Shown: piece after piece, positions 14,269-29,000 of the stretch | How positions within the stretch are numbered: position 1 is the first letter of the stretch | How the letters are laid out: each line of letters opens with the position of its first letter | Source: Norana najaformis | Taxonomy: Eukaryota; Annelida; Clitellata; Crassiclitellata; Hormogastridae | Direction: 5' to 3' | Assembly: GCA_964023275.1 (NCBI GenBank) | Contig: OZ029916.1 | Location: 17,748,150 to 17,812,149 of the forward strand | DNA length: 64,000 nucleotides | Made by a program: the position numbers and the translations under genes | The notes under the pieces: generated by a model | Database searches by the model: none | Told to the model about the DNA's origin: nothing | Seen by the model: the letters and a program-made list of their open reading frames with translations, nothing else

Positions 14269-17200
14269 CATCAAATGCAATATACATTAAATTTGTATTG
14301 TACCACTCAAGGAACTTCCCAAGAGTACTCCCCAGAAGCATTAAGGGACACAAGCTACCCAAAGAAAGCTCATTTAAACCAATCAGTCTGCATGATTCTG
14401 CTGAGACCATCAGCAGACATAGGAAATGAAAGCTTACTATTAGTTTCCCTGTTGTTGAACAGCTATATGTCTTTACCATCATGGTATAAACAGAAAGCAT
14501 GGTAATATCATGGCAGTCAAACATAGACCAAAAAACATCTTACAATATGTTTTCTGGAAATCCACTGAAGTTCCAACATCTCCATTCACAAAACTTGACT
14601 GGCTTCTGGCTGACTACCAGTGCTATGGAACTCATTACATTAAAATGGTCCATGGGGCATGGTACACTGTCAAGATGACAAATCAAAACTCTTTGTTCTA
14701 AATTGCAAAATTAGCAAAAAAGCAACAGGTCAAAGAAAGCAAATGCCTAAAGAAAGACTGGGAAAATTGATCACTGAAACAAGTAATTAAGAATACAGTA
14801 TGTAACATAGATATTTCAAACCAAACCAGAGAGCTACTTTAAAACCTCTTTTATACCAAACAAATTAATCATTTAACAAAAACTGATCTTGTCCTGAAAT
14901 AGTTCATTTAAAAAGATCCGGATTGTAAATGTTTTGCTGGGCCAACAGCCCATAAATAACATCTCTCAAATGGTGGTCAATTCTTGAAGCCAATTACATG
15001 TTTTTAAAGCAACTGTGCCAACTGTAACAAGGGATACAACATCAATTCAACAACTATACAACTCTTTTACTCTGTGTGAACACTTGCATTCAACCCAGTA
15101 GGAATGGGCTGGTTTGCTTTTGTCGGGAATTGCTACTCTGCCCTCACATAGGTGTGATACAGAAAAAAATGGGGAAAAGCAGAGTCAAGTGTTAGAAAAA
15201 TTACTTTATGCAAGCTTTCGCTCTCACTTTCAGTAGTAAACACATTGGTTCATTATCAAACACAGAGAGATTTAGATACCTTCTGTATCATAGCTGAGAC
15301 ACTTTTGTTGGCTAGGGTTAAATGATAATTTATTAAACTTTGACTTGTTGGCTGGGTGGGGTTAAATGATAATCTATTAAACTTTGACTTATTAAATAAC
15401 CTTCATGCTAGATTTTGATCCAACTTCACCGCAAAAGGAGGCTTAACCTTTTGATTTGTCAAATTTTAAGGATGACAATCACTCATCTTCTCTTAAATGA
15501 TTGGATAGACTTTCAAAGTTGCCGGAGCCAACTTTCATGGAAATTTTGCTTGATAAGCAGTTTCCTCTGAAAGACTAAGACAGTTATTGTCCACACCCCC
15601 ACAGCCACAGAGGTTCAATTCAATCAGTTCTTTAAGGCCAGTTACTGACACAGACAGACTGAATGCCTCACTTTCTCTGTCTCTGTGCTCTGCTTTCTAT
15701 TGCACTCCTTCCCCACGAAGCTGGACAGAACAGTGTGCAAACCCATATCTTCCACCAAATCTGCTTAACTCACAAATCTAATTTCTGCAAACTCTGCCTT
15801 TGCTAAATCCGCACTGTGCGTTGCAACAAATAAATTACCACTCTGATCAAAGCAGTCGACGGGAGGGATGAAACTCAGATGAGACCTGCCATGCACAGTA
15901 AAAGAACAAAAAGATGGAAAGAATACAGAAAAGAATGGAGTCATGAAGGAAACAGAAAAAAAACAAATTGTGGAGTAAGTCAAAATCTGAAATTACTCTT
16001 TACACTGGGAAAAATATGAAAAAGGATGAACACTTTAATGGTCACAACAATGCTCCTGCTGGACAATATGTATAACAAGAATTGAATGCCATGTTTTTAA
16101 CAAGACAAGAATGAGGAAGAGAAAGTAGCAAAAGGAAGATTCAGAAAAGCAGGACAAGAGGAGAACAGAAAGGAAAAAAGCCGAAGAGATGTCAGAAGCA
16201 AGAGAAGGAAGAAGCAATTTCAGTTGCAGACCCAACTGTTCGCAGATGAATGCGAATAACACAAACTGAGTCTTAAGCCTAACCAAGTTCTGAAAGATTC
16301 TTGCAGCAATAACCGCAAAGCGTGAGTAAATGATTGACTGATTGACCAGATGAATAAATCAACCTTAACAACTGGAACAATGGAGAAGATGTTGTCCCGC
16401 TGTATCTCGACGCGAGCCACCAATCTGTTTTCAACCGGTTGGCTGAAATCCTTTTGATTTGTCATCTTTTCATATTCAAGCAGGAGATTTATTCGTCCTC
16501 TGTCGTCCCCATATGCATCTTCGTCCACTTCAAATATCCATTCAAAGACATCAGTCACCACTCTGAAATAAATTAAATGTACATGTATACATCTGTCCTC
16601 TACACAAAAAAGCATTACAGCCTCAGCTATTACAACCCCTTTAACTGCTCCATCTTCCTGAAACACTAAAATAAGCATTGCCAGGATAACTAGCTGAGTG
16701 CAGATCCAACTTTTTCCCCAGTTATAACCACATGCAACATGGAAATGCTACAACACAAAATTAGTGAAGAAAAATCGTATCTGACAAAATATGCCTCGGC
16801 TCAAGTGCACCTGAATTGTTGTATCCTCGTTGTTAAGCTAATTACTTCATTATTAAGCTAATTACTTCATTGTCTAGCTAATAACTGTCATCGTCTTGAC
16901 TTATAATACTTTTGTTTATCTCTGGCCTTGCATAACCCATCTCTCGCTCTGTTTCTTCATTTCTTGCATACAATAATATACATAACAGAGCAACACATGC
17001 CAATCTCTTTTCTCTTTTCTAGCTATACGACAGTTCTGAGGCACAGATATCTGAATAATAACAACAACATACAACAAAAACATCATGAATATACATATTT
17101 CATAACAGCTCACAAATATATCAATGTTGAAGAGCTGATTGTTTGAGCAGATGGAAACATTTTTAGAGGTTAAATGCACCAGGCCACCATCTTCAACAAC

Positions 17201-20200
17201 TGATATTGCCACCTCTTAGAGATGACACACATCATCTTCTACAGAGTGGGCACCCTTTTCTACTGCCATTGGTTAAATCTCAGATGTTTAAGATCAGTTT
17301 TATCAACTAGTACATAATCAGCAATATATAGTTTCTATATCCATTAATATTGCTACCTGTTTGTTACAAATTACATTTGCTTGAACTTAAGTTGTGCAAA
17401 GTAATAATCGTCATTACCGTTATTTGATGTAAAAAAGGGGTTTCCACCCAACAACAACTTGGCCACAGAAGCCACCATCATCCCCACCACATCTCCAGTC
17501 TGGAGTCCACTAGGGTTGATGCCCCACTGCCCGAGCTCCAAAGGCTGATTTTTAAGTAACGCAAAGAAACTAAATTTTTTGCGTCACTGTTACCTCGCAA
17601 AAGTAATCTGTTACTGCTGCATGTTACTTTTCTTAGAAAGTAATTAGTTACAGCAAATGTTACCAAAAATAGTAATTAGTTACATTAACACGTTACAAGT
17701 AACACGGTAACACACAACTCTGACCTCAGTGTTGAAAACGCGCCGATTTGTTCTGTTGCGGTAGCTATGTGAGTTTGATTTTGCTGCCATTATGTGTCTA
17801 CCCATAGCTAAAGTTCAACGTATATATTCAGGGTGGGTCTGGATCATCACACAATTTGAGTTATGGAATGTGTTTAACAATTATATCTGACATTGCCCAA
17901 ACAACAGCCCCTGCTGCAGGCTTCCCGCCTTTACAAACTCAGCAAGATTGAGGCCTTCCTTCAGCCTGAAGTCGAAGTTGGTAATTAACTGCTCATTAAT
18001 TTTATAATTTGCTGTAAAGAAGCCAGGTCATTAGATTACATATTACTGTCACTTCTTTGAGGTCTTTAACCACTGTCAAGACCATAGCCTATATCAGTAG
18101 CAGAAACTCAGAAATGGAATAGCCTGAACTTTGCAAAATGCTTTTGGAGCTCAAAAGTTACAGAATTCTGAGGCTGAAAAGCAGACACAACAATGTTAGC
18201 AATATAACAGTTGGACAATCATTTCCTGTTCATAGCCTGGCTAAAGAGTAATTATCTATTGCAAGTGACAGAGGGGAATTGAATTCCGGATACACAGAAC
18301 CAAGCCATGTAGACACGATGTCTGTTTTGATGCAACGTCAAGCACTGGTGAACTCTAGTCCACACTCAAACAATGGGATCCTGGGTGTTTACAAAGACAT
18401 AACGATCATAATTAGCACTTCATAAAACCAAATTCTTTCTCCCATCTTCCACTTTCCACCAAAAAACGAACCTTTCCAAGTCAATCAAACATCACCTTTA
18501 GTTAGCTTGGTATAATAAAGTTAAAACAAAGGTCATATTGAGAAAGCTGGAGAGTTTTCTCCAGAATTAAGCCATTAACCACTAGTACTGGCTTATTCAT
18601 TTAAAAGAAATGAGAAAAGAACTTGAACAAATAGGCTTTCTTAGGCAGAACTGTCAGAATGGCTTCTGGAGAAGGTAATTAGACTTAAAGCCATTTTGGC
18701 TCATCAGAATAAAGCCCCAAGAAACTGAACTCTAAACTTCAGTTTGAAGTGGTAGTCAGTTCACTTATCTGTTATGCTCTACAAATTCACATGCATGAAC
18801 TCAGAAGCTTTCACCGACATCGGTGCATTACCTGACGAGACTAATCCAACGATTAAGTAGTACGGTTTTGGACCTAATTATTCAATTACTTCTTTAATAA
18901 TAAATTATGTAGAACTATTAACTACACAGTACATGTTGTAATTAGTAACTTCTATCACGCCGGTATCTAATGCACAAGGCATCAACGCATGGCACAAAAT
19001 ATGTAACAAGGCAAGGAAAATTCATCCTGTCAGTGGCCAATCACGCAACAAGATTCCCAAGGCTATTCAGCATGAAGTAATTTTATAATGCAACTTTATG
19101 GCTCTATTAACCCATTCCACATTCTTGAGATTTAAAAAAAATTTAAGTAACAGACTGCCATTCAGCAACAACCTGTCCACTCAAAGTGGTTTATAAGTGG
19201 TGCTATAAGAACAATTCTGTTGTACGCTAAATAATTATTCCATTGTTCATTGACACCAGAGGTAAAATTCATAATCTTCCTCATGGGCAATGCTGGGTAC
19301 ATTTTCTACTAAACTATAAACATACAAATAGTTAAAGCAACACACTTGTTTATACACGTCCATAGAAACTGTCAACAGCATGGTCCCAGTATTGAAGGAT
19401 CTGTTGCCAAAGTCACAAACACAACCCTAGAACGAAACAGTTCTGAACCCCCTTTCTTAATCTATCAACTTGTACTGATACTCATCTGCCAACCCACAAA
19501 AAGATGGAGGCCTGAGTGAGTTGGCCTAGAAATGGACTCAATGTTGTTTAACTTCACTGTTCTGCCAGCAAAGTGTAAACAGTGCAAAGCAGCCAACCAG
19601 TAATGTAAATAACAGACTTCAAAGTAAAAGAGGATTAACAAGTGCTCCTTTGAGGTATCTTGTTTGAAGTGCTCCAAGCAAAAGATAGCGATATGCCCCC
19701 AGTTAGTAAAACAAATCACTGATATGGGCCAGCAGCAGACAGCCACTGACACTGTTCTCCTGTCAATCCAAACCAGATGCATTGCGCACAGATCCGTTAG
19801 CCAAATAAAGGCAATATGTAACAATGCAAAACGCTGTGGTAAGCCACAATGCACTGAATTATGGCTAATGAGTTAGGTGGCTGGTGATGGACATCAATAA
19901 TTCGGTAGGTTGCTGCAAGCTCTTCAATAATAATATCAAGATCATTACCACTGGCCAGTGATACAAAGCCATTATCGCTGACCAATGATACAAAGCCACA
20001 ATCACTGGCCAGTGATACAAAGCCATTATCATGGACCAATGATACAAAGTCAATGGCACTGGCCAATTATACAAAGTCAATGGCACTGGCTAATGATACA
20101 AAATCAATGGCACTGGCCAATGATACCAAGCCACATCAATGACCAATGAAACAGAACCACTGACACTGGCCAGTGACACAATGCCACAATCAATGGCCAA

Positions 20201-23200
20201 TGATATAAAGCCATTAACATTGGCCATTGCTCCGTGGTAATCATCACTAGAAACTGAGCCACACAGTACTCAATTTTCCTCATCATCAGTTTGACCAAAC
20301 TGAGTAGCCATTTTCCATGGCTTCTGTTGCTTGGTCCACTGCGTGATTCTCTTGCCCAGATGACTATGGCCACCAAAGAGAAAAAGAATAGAAATGGCAT
20401 AAAGCGACCGAACACATCAGCCCTACTATCGCATGCAGTTAGCATTGCAGTCAAACCAGATGGAAACTGCTGAAGGGATGGCCGGTAAATCACAAGAAAT
20501 AAAATTCCCGACTCTCGCCAGCAAACAGCTTCTGTGCTGACCACGAAACCGAGAGAATGACATGGTCACTGCCCGGCTCGGAATGAAGAGATCCCTTGAG
20601 AACCGAAGCAGATAGGCAAAGAATGCATACAAATTAGTCAGGAGCGCTGGAGGATGTCCCACGACATAGACAAGTGGGCTCGTGAAACAATGGCTATTTA
20701 TTAGAAAGTATATTGCATGCAGCACCATGACGTAATAAAATTGATCCACATGCAATCAAATACACGCAGAAAATCATACAGAACTTGACTTATTTGTACA
20801 AAGCTCAAATCATAAAGTTTCTATATCAAGGTCCTAAATTTAATCTCAAAGGAAAACTTCTACAATGCTGCCAATACTACCAGATGTCAGCATCTAATGA
20901 GATTGAGAGATCTCCATTACAAAGTTTTAATAAATAATAATAATAATAACAGCAATAATAAAAAAAATAATAAAATGAAGACTAATGCAAAGAAATAGCC
21001 TGACAATTTTAATAAATGACTAGAATCCATTTCCGGATTCAAACAGAGTATTATTTGATCTAACCTAGCTAGAAATAGATGCACTACATGTAAAAATATT
21101 TCCTGTAAGTAAAACAGGTGTGGCATGTAGCAGAATTAAGAAAAAGCTAAATTTTGCATTATGTCCAAATCATGAGTGTCTTCTTTTGTCAGGTAAGAAT
21201 CACACTTCCAGATCAAAAAGCACATCAAAACCTAATAAGATGTAGGTTCATTTTGCAGTTTTACTATATCACTGCCACATGCAATATCCTTTCTTTCTGT
21301 CTTGTGGCAGAACATTATAACATTGTCCAAAAGCAAGCACAATATTGTCAGGTAACAGTGGTCAAACAAAAATTTCTGAAAGTGACAACATACCTGTTGT
21401 AAGACCTTTTGGTGACTGCAGATGCAGTTACCATAGCACCATGAAGTTTATGATTCAAGTCAAGCGTAATCTTCCACACAGAAGAGTTCCTAGCTTCAGC
21501 TCCAATAACCCGAACACCATGTCGTGCTTTCACTCTGAGCCAATGTGCAAAATCAATCAGTCAATCATCAATTATCATAACACACAGTCACAAATGTGCA
21601 ATGATCAGCTATACATCTGAATCACTATCAGCATAAGCAGTCCTGCCTATTATAGAAAATTATGCAATCAAAACTCGGAAGACCCAACATGAATCAATCA
21701 AATAACCAATTAACCTATCATCAACCACACACATTAAATGGCAGGCTGCTCTGCGCCTAAAGAATAAAACGACAACACTGCTCTCAGCGGTGTAACAACA
21801 GAATGGTGAGAAGACAGCTGTCCCTGGGCACCAGCCTTCGGCACCAAGAGTAAAACAATATTTTTTGGTGAATTTGGCTCTTCAGTTTTGCTCCTCCCCA
21901 GTTGCACCAAGAAGATGTGAAAAATTTTGATGGAAAATAGAAACGTGCATAAAATACAAACATTAAATGCACAGATACTCATTAAAAATTTTTAAAAGTA
22001 CAAATTTACTGTCAGTCAACAGTTGTTGACTACAGAAGCAAGAAGCAAGCAATATGTAATTTTCAAGAGGTGTAGGAGTAGTTCCAACGTTTAACAACAT
22101 CTTACGGCATCGCTGTCTGAATATGCTGATATCAGACAATTCCTCGATTATTATCTGAGTGATTTGGCACTCCCAAATTTAGAGGAGACATCACTAAGCA
22201 AAACTGGATTTCACTGATATCATTGATCAAGTTTCAAACAGTGAAAACCTGAAAAATTAATCTTCTGTAGGCAACTTCTTAGCAAGTTTGGCTTAAGTGA
22301 TAGAGTAAAACTCTGGCAACTCATGGATGATAGGAGTCAAGCCTTCACAACTATGTGATAATGGTACATGTAATACTGACATATGCTGAAAAATCTCAGA
22401 ATCTGCACAATACATGTTCCTGAATAGGTCTATTTTTCCTTATCTGCATTTACCACAACTTTGTGTAGCCCATGAGTTCATTTTAAAGTATAAATAGAAA
22501 AGTGCATACAATAAAAACAGTAAATGTACAGTTAATCATTAAAATGTTTTTAAAAGTAAAATTTTAAGCTATAAAAGACAGTAAAACTACTGTTTTAAAA
22601 GAACATCTTCATGTCAGGTTTAAAAATAAGTCCACGCACTTTTTTTAGCAAAGACTATATACATTTACCAAGAGTTTACAACGATATAAAGCTGCTTCAG
22701 AAGACTCTTTAATGCCAGCATAGTAGATCCTTACCACCTCTTGGTGTACAACATCATTTAACATCAACTTCATTCAGTCACCTTCAACTAAAGCAATTAA
22801 ATTTCCAATTTTTAAACTACTCTTTGAATAATTGGCAGTGTTTCTTTCTACCTTTCTCTGCATATGGTCTTGCTTAATAGCACTGCACATTTTTGCTGAA
22901 GTCCCTAGGTAAAATCTGTATCTCCTAAAACGATTATTCTTTGTTTGGCCTAGCTGCTTAGTCATCACAAATAATCTTGACAAACTTCTTCCAAGGGGAC
23001 GGGACTTTGATGCTTGCCCTCTGCCATTTTGATATTAGGCCTAATCAAAAGCTATTTTGAGTTATAATAATTTCCATATATCTATTATACACATATGTCT
23101 GTAAATACATACAAGCATGTGAAATAGTGATAGCGTGACAGCACAAATGTATGCCATACATCTCACCAATATTGGCAATCAAAAAAAGGATAAGGAAATG

Positions 23201-25979
23201 TCTGTAGAGCCCATCACTGCAAAGTACATGAACTGTTGTTTGCTATGCAAATGAATCAGCTAATGTAACTACGTACTGCACGTTAATGACTTCAACCTGT
23301 TAATTTGGTATCATTTGGAGGCACGACATTGCCGCACGTTAACCAAATCAGCATGTTAACAGAATGTGTGCTACCGGACTTTTACTGTATTCCTTAAATT
23401 TAAAAAAAGTTTCAATGTTCACAGCACAAAATCCATACCAACAACATAAGGAATCCAAAAGTTAACCACAAAAGCTTCAGAGTAGAGTTCATCAAATATG
23501 AAAAAAATTTAATAATTTAAATTTTATTTAATGTTATATTTTTGTTTCTTTCCGCTGTTTCTGTACTAATTGACAACATCAGTGCCCTCTATCGTATTCA
23601 TACTTCAAACACTCCTGCCACACCACTGTCCAGGATTTTAATCCCACAGTGAGTAATGTCGATTTACTAGGAAGTCATGCAGCCTTTTAGGAAATGTTGA
23701 TCTGTTGCTTGGACTGCTTTGCACTACAGCTGAACGCTGCATCAAGACCACAGGGACTGGCTTCTGATCGTCATTTGGAATAGAGGCACATGAGCAATAT
23801 AAATGAGCAATTTCCTTCTTAGACTGCTGCTGTAATGTTTGAGTTTTAGCTAAAACATCTTAAAATCTCATCACAACATGTATTAAGAATGTTGTGTTGA
23901 CACAAGAGCAAAATAAATGTGAGACTATCTGAGCCTGCCTTGTCTTGCCCACAATCATTACACTAAATGGGCCTCCACAGCCTTAGACCACAATAATCAG
24001 CACAGCTACTCAATCATAATGCAAGTGTCCTACTTATCTGACCAAGACATGCACTTTCAACAAACCCGATTATAATTCATCCTCTTTCTGGATGTTTCTA
24101 CTTCAGTTTGCCTAGCTCTAAAATGCATCAGAACAGTCTAAATGCTCAGGCTTGAAGGCTTATTGACAGCATCTGTAACGATCTGTCAACCAACAACAAT
24201 GGTGGAATAGGCCCTTTTTCATTCAGGCACTCTCGAATAGTCAGTCCCGAGTGAGGGTGAATAACCGGCCCTTTTTTCTAGAAATACCAAGAAGCACTGC
24301 ATTGCTGCAATCAGGAGAACTGAACAACATACCGCTAAAACAAATCAGTCAGGTTTGCAATTAAATGTGCTTTCACTAAACACATTCTCTTTCTCCCTCT
24401 ATTCTAGATTCCAAATGGATTTCAATTACGGCTCCAGTCATAAAATGGCCACACAAGAATGCCAGCAACCGGCATATCAGTGGGTTCATGACAATCCATG
24501 ATTCTACTGATGATGAAACACGATTAACCTTTGCCAGACACCGACGGCGAGATGATAGCTGCTGGTAGAACGCAAGGGTAAATCTTGCTTATCTGCACAA
24601 AAAAGGTTTTCTGCATAGCAATTGATCCTGCCAGGCAGAGCTGCAAGACAGTCCAACCCAGAGGATCAAGCCATTACATGGTCAAGCCACATGGAAACTC
24701 CATAAGGATTGAAGAAGCAATTTGGCACCTTGGTTTGCATGTCATGGAAATGAAAAACTGTGGAGACTGTGTTCAGCTGCTAATGGACTCTTCCACATTT
24801 CCTTTGATCAAATACACACCAGCAACCTAAGGAATGTCAAAGTTAACCAGAAAACCTTCACAGCAGAACAGTGAAAAACAGAACACCATAAATATAAAAG
24901 GACAAATAGAACAGAAGATATAAAGTAATGCAATTCCACATTTATACGGCACCAGTTCAAGGAAACTCCTCCACAGTGTTGGAGTTAAAACATACAGATA
25001 TACATCCTCCTCCTCCTCTTCATCCTCCTCCTCATCATCATCATCATTATCAACATCATCATCATCATTACCAATGATTTCCACTGAAGCACCATATTGT
25101 CTCTCCAGCTTAACCACCCTTCGAATTCTGACCTGGCACTTATCAAACAACCTAGCTCTAGCAGACAAGATTTGTTGTGGTGCCGATGAATAGGCTGGTC
25201 TCCTGATGTAGCTTTTGTGTGGTGCTGAGAAATTTATGAGATTTACATTTACACTTACATCAGCTCCTGATGCCATTTGGCAGCAAATGGTGTATATGAA
25301 TTATCTACATTCTTTTTACATAAGAATAAGCACTGTTCTTATGCTTTTATTAAAAACTACACAGATCATGGAAACAAGCTTGTTTAAATGCCTGGCTGCT
25401 GGATCTGAAGGATCTATCAGCTGAGCTCTCAGCTGTGCTGCCACACCTGCCATCCCAAGGATAGGTCACATTTTTAACCTCTCATCTTGTGTGGTACACT
25501 GGAGACTCGTTTACACACGGACGTCAGGAGTCAAAGCCACCATGACCACATGTTAATGGACCACACACTAATGGGGCCATGCTGAAATATCTTAAGCTAT
25601 CTATATGTGCATGCATAATTATATAGCCCCAGCATCCCGAAAATGGCAGGCCTATCTGTTAATGGTGCCTTGCAAAAATATAAATTCAAATGCATAATCT
25701 AAGAAAAAATATTAAAGGCTAAATCACTTAAGTGACAAAGACACTAAATCACTGAAACTTTAAAAGTACTAGTTAGTTTCAGCTAGAAATGTGAAAAACA
25801 TATTTCTCAAAAAAGGTTTCCCCTTAATATCAATAAACGAGAAGCAAACGATTTCAAAATTTATTTGCACAGATTATATCAAGAGTATTGTATCAAGAGT
25901 ATCGCAACAGTACCAAGAGTCTGCAATTATTTATATATATATATATCAAGAGTATCGCAACAGTACCAAGAGTCTGCAA

Positions 25980-26063
<84 letters not shown>

Positions 26064-29000
26064 CTACACTCTAAAAGTCTCCACGTTTCACAAAGAAAAA
26101 CATGTGTACAACATTATTTTTTGCTGTTTCTGATTCTTGTTTCTTCTCTTTCTTACAAAGTCTGCCATTTGCTGCACTGATCTCGATGTTTTCAGCATCT
26201 TGCTCTTTTATATACCTTAACAGAGTTTCAGCCACGCTAAGGGCTTCTGTGTGCGAAATTTTTGCCCCGTCAATAACATTCTCACCCTCATTGTCTTTAC
26301 CACTGCATTAGCAGAAGCCTCAAATTCACTTTTGCAGTCACTTTTGCTTGCAGCCCATTAATATTTCTCCCTCCATCAGGTACTCATATATCAGACAATC
26401 TTCATCCATTTTCAGCCACTCAGTAATGATTTCTGGCGAGGTATCCAGACTAAAATCTTTTAGCATTTGGAAGAGAAGTTTGTCTAAGTAACATAAATCA
26501 TAGGAATTAGTGTATTCAACAATTTTTATATTTACTGTATATAGCAAGCAAATGATGGATTTTTATACAGCAGCATACCAAAGTGTGGTAATTTATATGT
26601 AAGTGCCCTTGTCCATAAACTGAATTTATAGAAGTGCTTACAATTATCTTCTTTTCTCTGTGTCCATGTTTGTAAGACGTCTTCTTAGGAAACCCCGTCA
26701 AAGTCGGACTCCGAATCAGTGCCACTGCTGGAGTTTTCCAAATCAGAGATGTCTTTCGCAGCAAGGCATCATCCATAGCCTTCTTCCAACAGTTTTTAAT
26801 GGAGTATTTTCTAACTACGTTCCAGGGTTTCTTAACTAAATAAGTAATTTCTTTTATATTCACTATTTCACCATTTTAGGTGCTATACAACTTCAATATA
26901 AATATTTTGCCCTATATAAGTTCAATACAGGCCTATGTTTATAACATGTATTCTTCCGCTTTTATATGACCTTGCAAAGTGAAACAGCACATGTTCAGTA
27001 TCTACAGGTATTTTGTAATATTAAATTTCAACATTAATTGTATTTAAAATGCCACCAATATAGAACGAGTGTAAAATGGAGTAAGTTAAAAGGTTTTTCC
27101 TCAAGATATCAGAAGACAATTTTTTTTTATTTCACTGAGGTTGATGGCAAGATTCTTGACATCTGCGTACAAGAAGGTGCTATGGCTAAAGAATACAGTG
27201 TGCACCAACGCTACAATACAACGCATTGGAATAAATATAATGAATTCAGTGGCAAAATTCGTGAAGACAGTTTTAATGATAAACTGATGCTGCAGAAATA
27301 GAAACAGCTTCTAAGAACATATAAATGGAGTTAGCTAACATTCAGTTTGACAGCATTTTGAAACAGAAATACACTGAGGTTGGAATTTCAAATTTTACAC
27401 ATTTCGGTGTCTCAAAGGGTTTCAATTTCCACTCTGTCATTACTAAAATATGGTAATGTTTTGAAGTGTATGTGAAATTTTTTTCGCAGTCATGAAGATT
27501 AAAATACTGTCATCAAGAAACACCCTCACTGATAAGCATTTGAACACTACACTCAGATTGGCCAGCAGATACAGCCTGAGATTGATGCCCTGGTTGAGGC
27601 AAATGCTGCAAGATTAGTGGCAAAATCGAACATTTGCAATTGCTATAAGCTTTCTCAAAAATTAAATGAAATGAACAGCTTTTCTGTTGTGAAATAAGGG
27701 CAAGATTAACTTATGTTTTTCATATGTTTTTCTCTCACTTTAATTTACACATATTTTTTACATTTTATTCTCTGGCCTTCAAAACAGTGTTTGAACGCTT
27801 GTGTGGCCCATGGGTTCATTTGAGTTTTGAGAACCCTGATTTGCAGGCACGGCAAGATTGTGAACAGGATTATGGATAGCATTCATGATAATATGGTAAG
27901 TACAGCACAAAATAACTGCCTGGTACATTTAAAACAAAACATTATAAATAAGGAAGACAAACAGAACAGAAAGTAAGTAAGAAAGTAAGTAAGTAATGCA
28001 TCCGTTAACAAGTCATATGTCCACTGACTGAGTGGGGAATCATAGGCGTGGACAAACACAAACAATAAAATACATAACACAGCAAACATATAAAGGAAGA
28101 TGCACAGCCACAAAGGCAGACACAGAATGATGCTCAACCACAATGACAGACATACAGAATGGCACATAAACATAAAGGATACTCTAGTAAAAATTATGGA
28201 AAACTTACTTGTGGAAATTACACAACCAAATTTCTGCATATGTCAAAAGATTTCTTTGGTGGGAGAAAAATTAAGTTTACAAATTTTGAATGCTTGCAAA
28301 AATGTGTTTCAAGGTTCATATCAAAAGCTCATATGTCCAAATTATAAAAAATCAAATAAAAAAATTACTTAACAGAATCAACATCCAGCAAAACAGCACA
28401 ACAGCCAAATTCTTCTACGATATTATTTAACAGTATTTGGTAGTTTGTTAGCAATTGATAATCTTTAGGTGTAGTATTGACCAGTTCTGTTAATATAACT
28501 GCAACTAGCCTTTCCTAATGTATGTTTGTAAGTATGCGTCAGGACACCTAATACAGTGCATTTTAAGTATCTCACAAAAGCGCTGCACATGTGACTATCT
28601 AACTGACCTAAACAGATGCAGCTTAAGACAGTTCAAAAATATTTGCTGAACACAGTCAAATGCAGCAGTAAGTAAATTATAAGCAATGGTAGATCGCCCC
28701 GGGCAGATGGTCCAATGCATGAAAAGGCATGATGGGTTCGTGTTGAACTATGGAAGCACAGCACCTGCATATCTCCATGGGTAGCAGAAGGCAATGATCA
28801 CCAACCAAGCTGGCTTAAGTCTGGAACACAGACCTCCATGATTTATGCCAAAGCAGTGCCAACAAGTGAAGCATGTGCCAGCAGGATGATCTTGAATTAT
28901 ATTTGCTTAGCAACAGGACGCCAGTGTAATTTTCTCACATATATTCCAATAATTATAATTATTGGAATATATGTTGGAATATAATTATAATACACGTATT

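Larger units (their letters stand above)
10214..16363. other. TMEM132 intron 4
   Basis: Besides the transposons at 11425-13460 and 13889-14063, it holds a (TA)n tract and a tandem duplication at 15305-15391. The remainder, roughly 14280-16360, is AT-rich sequence with no exon recognised. Confidence 0.6.
16563..21393. other. TMEM132 intron 3
   Basis: It contains a possible hAT-type end at 17540-17725, a family-A fragment near 18935-19000 and a 27-bp minisatellite at 19953-20226. Other parts are AT-rich with no recognised exon. Confidence 0.6.

Noticed and set aside
22160-22350. Possible L1-like peptide ([20 protein letters not shown])
   Set aside because: Similarity to L1 reverse-transcriptase linker is too short and stops follow at once.
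24390-24510. Plus-strand pyrimidine tract and AG followed by a short open frame
   Set aside because: Looks like an acceptor, but the frame stops after 28 codons and lies antisense in a TMEM132 intron with no partner.
24827-25276. Minus-strand frame with an Asp/Glu-rich stretch
   Set aside because: The acidic run is translation of the CCT/CAT microsatellite; flanks resemble no protein family.
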